Assembly: GCA_963925895.1 (NCBI GenBank)
Contig: CAWUVH010000008.1
Location: forward strand, 124,001-188,000
Direction of reading: 5' to 3'
DNA: 64,000 bases
Origin: Eutrophovita sp913057845
Lineage (GTDB): Bacteria; Pseudomonadota; Gammaproteobacteria; Burkholderiales; Eutrophovitaceae
The notes beneath the pieces were generated by a model that did not search any database, was not told where the DNA came from, and saw only the letters and a program-made list of their open reading frames with translations. This document shows positions 62,076-64,000 of this stretch, one piece after another. Numbering within the stretch: the first letter of the stretch is position 1; every line of letters begins with the position of its first letter. Both the position numbers and the translations under genes were made by a program.

Positions 62076-63575
62076 CTAGAATCTTGGAATATCCGGAAAT
62101 CGTTCTTCGCCACGATGCACGTGCATATGCCCAAACTCAGCACACCGATTAAGAGTTGGAATAGCCTTGCCTGGGTTCAAACGTCCATCTGGATCGAACG
62201 CAAGTTTCAAATTGAGAAAGGTCTGTATCTCGTGGTTATCAAATTGAACACACATTTGATTTATTTTTTCGATGCCCACACCGTGTTCACCGGTTATGGT
62301 TCCTCCAACTTCAACGCACAATTCTAAGATGGCTGCGCCATACAGTTCCGCACGATGCAGTTGATCGCCCTCGTTGGCATCAAACATGATCAGTGGGTGC
62401 AAGTTGCCGTCTCCAGCGTGAAAAACGTTCGCGCACTGCAATTGAAACGTCTCCTCCATTTCAGCAATACGCTTTAACACTTTAGGTAATGTTTTTCGAG
62501 GAATCGTGCCATCCATGCAGAAGTAATCTGGAAGCACTCTGCCGACAGCAGGAAAGGCTGACTTTCTACCTGCCCATAACTTGAGTCGATGGGCTTCATC
62601 TGTTGACACGGTCACAGCAGTCGCACCAGATTTATAAAGGACTTCTGTGGTTTTTTTAATCTCGTTGTTGACCTCTTCAATGGAGCCATCAGATTCACAC
62701 AACAACATGGCTGCTGCGTCCATTGGGTAGCCCGCACCAATGAATTGTTCGACTGCATCAATTGCTTTTTTATCCATCATCTCGAGGCCTGCTGGAATAA
62801 TTCCTGCAGCAATGATATCGGCTACGGCAAGGCCGGCTTTTTCGACGTCATCAAAAGACGCCATAATCACTTGCGCTTTTTCAGGTGTCGGTAAGAGTTT
62901 CACGGTTACTTCCGTGAGTACGCCCAGTAATCCTTCCGATCCGGTAATGAGTGCAAGCAAGTCATACCCGGGGCTATCTAATCCTTCTGAGCCAATTTTA
63001 ACAATGTCCCCCTCGATGGTGACAAACCGAACGCCTAGAATATTGTTGACGGTAAGTCCGTATTTCAAGCAATGAACGCCTCCTGAGTTTTCGGCGACAT
63101 TACCGCCAATTGAGCAGGCAATTTGACTTGATGGATCAGGAGCATAATAAAGGTTGTATTTCCTCGTTGCTTCCGATATCGCCGCGTTTCTCACTCCGGG
63201 TTGGACGACAGCATATCGACCAACAGGATTGATATGAACGATACGTTTGAGTTTGGTTAAAACGAGTAGGACTCCTTGGTCATAAGGAATCGCTCCACCA
63301 GAGAGCCCCGTCCCAGCTCCCCGAAACACAATAGGTACTTTAAATTGATTACATACTTTCATAACCTGACAAACTTGTTCTTCGTTTTCAGGTAAAACTG
63401 CGATCAATGGGATTTGTGGATATGCCGAGAGTCCATCGCATTCAAAGGGAGTTAAATCCTCTGTTTCATATTTTACTGATTCAGTCGGCAAGAACGATGA
63501 GAACTCTTTGACAAGTGTTTCTTTGTCGACTGACGCGACAGGATATTCTTTTAAGTCTCGCTCAATTTTTCCCAT
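62076..63575 (-). CDS. glcD: Glycolate oxidase catalytic FAD subunit GlcD
   Basis: 499 residues. N-terminal FAD-binding: VPIVFRGAGTGLSGGA, YAPDPSSQIACSIGGNVAENSGG and LTGSEG-like ITGSEGLLG; C-terminal FAD-linked oxidase domain with FHAGDGNLHP (metal/substrate His) and GTITGEHGVG. Substrate is glycolate, with D-lactate possible. It begins the operon after the glycerate kinase, 15 bases downstream of that gene's stop, likely translationally coupled. Confidence 0.94.
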   Translation of the reverse strand: MGKIERDLKEYPVASVDKETLVKEFSSFLPTESVKYETEDLTPFECDGLSAYPQIPLIAVLPENEEQVCQVMKVCNQFKVPIVFRGAGTGLSGGAIPYDQGVLLVLTKLKRIVHINPVGRYAVVQPGVRNAAISEATRKYNLYYAPDPSSQIACSIGGNVAENSGGVHCLKYGLTVNNILGVRFVTIEGDIVKIGSEGLDSPGYDLLALITGSEGLLGVLTEVTVKLLPTPEKAQVIMASFDDVEKAGLAVADIIAAGIIPAGLEMMDKKAIDAVEQFIGAGYPMDAAAMLLCESDGSIEEVNNEIKKTTEVLYKSGATAVTVSTDEAHRLKLWAGRKSAFPAVGRVLPDYFCMDGTIPRKTLPKVLKRIAEMEETFQLQCANVFHAGDGNLHPLIMFDANEGDQLHRAELYGAAILELCVEVGGTITGEHGVGIEKINQMCVQFDNHEIQTFLNLKLAFDPDGRLNPGKAIPTLNRCAEFGHMHVHRGEERFPDIPRF

Positions 63576-63590
63576 GGGTCTCTTTTAAAA

Positions 63591-64000
63591 TCATTGATCG
63601 ATGAGTATAGCTCTAAAGTCATTGACGTTTGTTAGCGTAGGTCCTGTTATCACAAGGTCATCTAGCTTAGCGAAAAAATTATAACCATCATTATCCGCGA
63701 GCATTCGTTTTGCGTCTAGACCAATTTCACGTGCTCGTTTTAAGGATTCTGGCGTGATGAAAGCTCCTGCATTGTCCTCAGTGCCATCGATCCCATCAGT
63801 ATCACCAGCAAATGCCCAAACACCATGTAAGCCATTCAGTTCGATGGCAAGGGAGAGGAGAAACTCAGCATTTCTGCCACCTCGACCATTCCCATTCACC
63901 GTTACCGTGGTCTCCCCACCAGAGAGAAGGACGCAGGGTCTTGGGATGGGTTGGCCGTGCCTGACAACTTGTTTGGTGATGCCGGCTAGGACGCGTGCCA
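63591..64000 (-). CDS. Glycerate kinase, MOFRL type (5' part beyond window edge)
   Basis: About 136 visible C-terminal residues; the frame is open to base 64000. Seen: VLLSGGETTVTV, GRGGRNAEFLLSLAIEL, FAGDTDGIDGTEDNAGA and the final LVITGPTLTNVNDFRAILID, the MOFRL-domain pattern of TtuD/GlxK-2 glycerate 2-kinases. It phosphorylates glycerate from the glyoxylate/tartronate-semialdehyde route, directly supporting glycolate growth with GlcDEF. Confidence 0.9.
   Translation of the reverse strand, partial: ARVLAGITKQVVRHGQPIPRPCVLLSGGETTVTVNGNGRGGRNAEFLLSLAIELNGLHGVWAFAGDTDGIDGTEDNAGAFITPESLKRAREIGLDAKRMLADNDGYNFFAKLDDLVITGPTLTNVNDFRAILIDQ

Noticed and set aside
1..64000. tRNA genes, CRISPR arrays, insertion sequences or prophage
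   Set aside because: No cloverleaf with a recognisable TPsiC arm, no regularly spaced repeats, no transposase or integrase; genes are ordinary chromosomal ones.

Overview
The window is 64 kb of ordinary, gene-dense bacterial chromosome with moderate G+C content, about 58 protein genes (two cut by the window edges), short intergenic spaces and frequent strand switches. I found no tRNA, rRNA, CRISPR array, insertion sequence, phage gene or replication origin. The best lineage hints are a 61-residue DUF3460-type protein (28477-28662), a mogA / darP / pmbA neighbourhood (9763-12375) and a DnaQ-exonuclease/GIY-YIG fusion protein (17645-19042). These fit a free-living aerobic betaproteobacterium (Burkholderiales-like), probably aquatic. 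That placement is inference.

1-4.7 kb: a TVP38/TMEM64 membrane domain fused to a FAD-disulfide oxidoreductase, next to the radical-SAM arsenosugar enzyme arsS, then a divergent pair encoding an exported START-like protein and an unrecognised 498-residue lipoprotein. 4.8-9.7 kb: D-aminoacylase-like amidohydrolase, exported Cys glutathione peroxidase, class III CoA-transferase, UMF1-type MFS carrier. 9.8-14.4 kb: mogA, darP, pmbA, an MFS carrier and a membrane protein. 14.4-21.4 kb: Tyr-type DAHP synthase, AraD1-like FAH protein, alpha/beta hydrolase, exonuclease/GIY-YIG fusion, threonine ammonia-lyase, NahD-like isomerase, DUF4399 protein.

21.6-28.7 kb: an emrRAB-like operon (MarR regulator, HlyD adaptor, 14-TM DHA2 pump), CitE-like lyase, luciferase-like monooxygenase, exported FAS1 protein, VOC protein, DUF3460 protein. 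28.7-38.8 kb: oligopeptidase B, L-threonine aldolase, FrnE-like DsbA protein, two-CxxCH cytochrome of the thiol-oxidoreductase type, SDR, serine hydrolase, DMT exporter, RidA protein, glutathione reductase. 39-48.7 kb: HAD dehalogenase with two GSTs, greB, peroxiredoxin, alpha/beta hydrolase, metY, HEAT/TPR protein, queG, cytochrome c' facing cytochrome b561, second HAD dehalogenase.

48.8-64 kb: TonB-dependent receptor, a NarL-type two-component pair between two clear rho-independent terminators, an IlvD/Edd [2Fe-2S]-type sugar-acid dehydratase with an RraA-like protein, a periplasmic-binding-type protein lacking a signal peptide, alkA, a second serine hydrolase, and a minus-strand glycolate operon: MOFRL glycerate kinase (partial), glcD, glcE, glcF and an SDR.

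Themes: glutathione/thiol redox chemistry (gor, GPx, two GSTs, NahD-like and FrnE-like proteins, peroxiredoxin), glycolate/glycerate and sugar-acid catabolism, and arsenic organification. I see no clear undescribed multi-gene system. The points most worth a second look are the arsS/TVP38-oxidoreductase pair with a hairpin over the arsS stop, the START-protein/lipoprotein pair, the signal-less binding protein, and several perfect inverted repeats at promoters.
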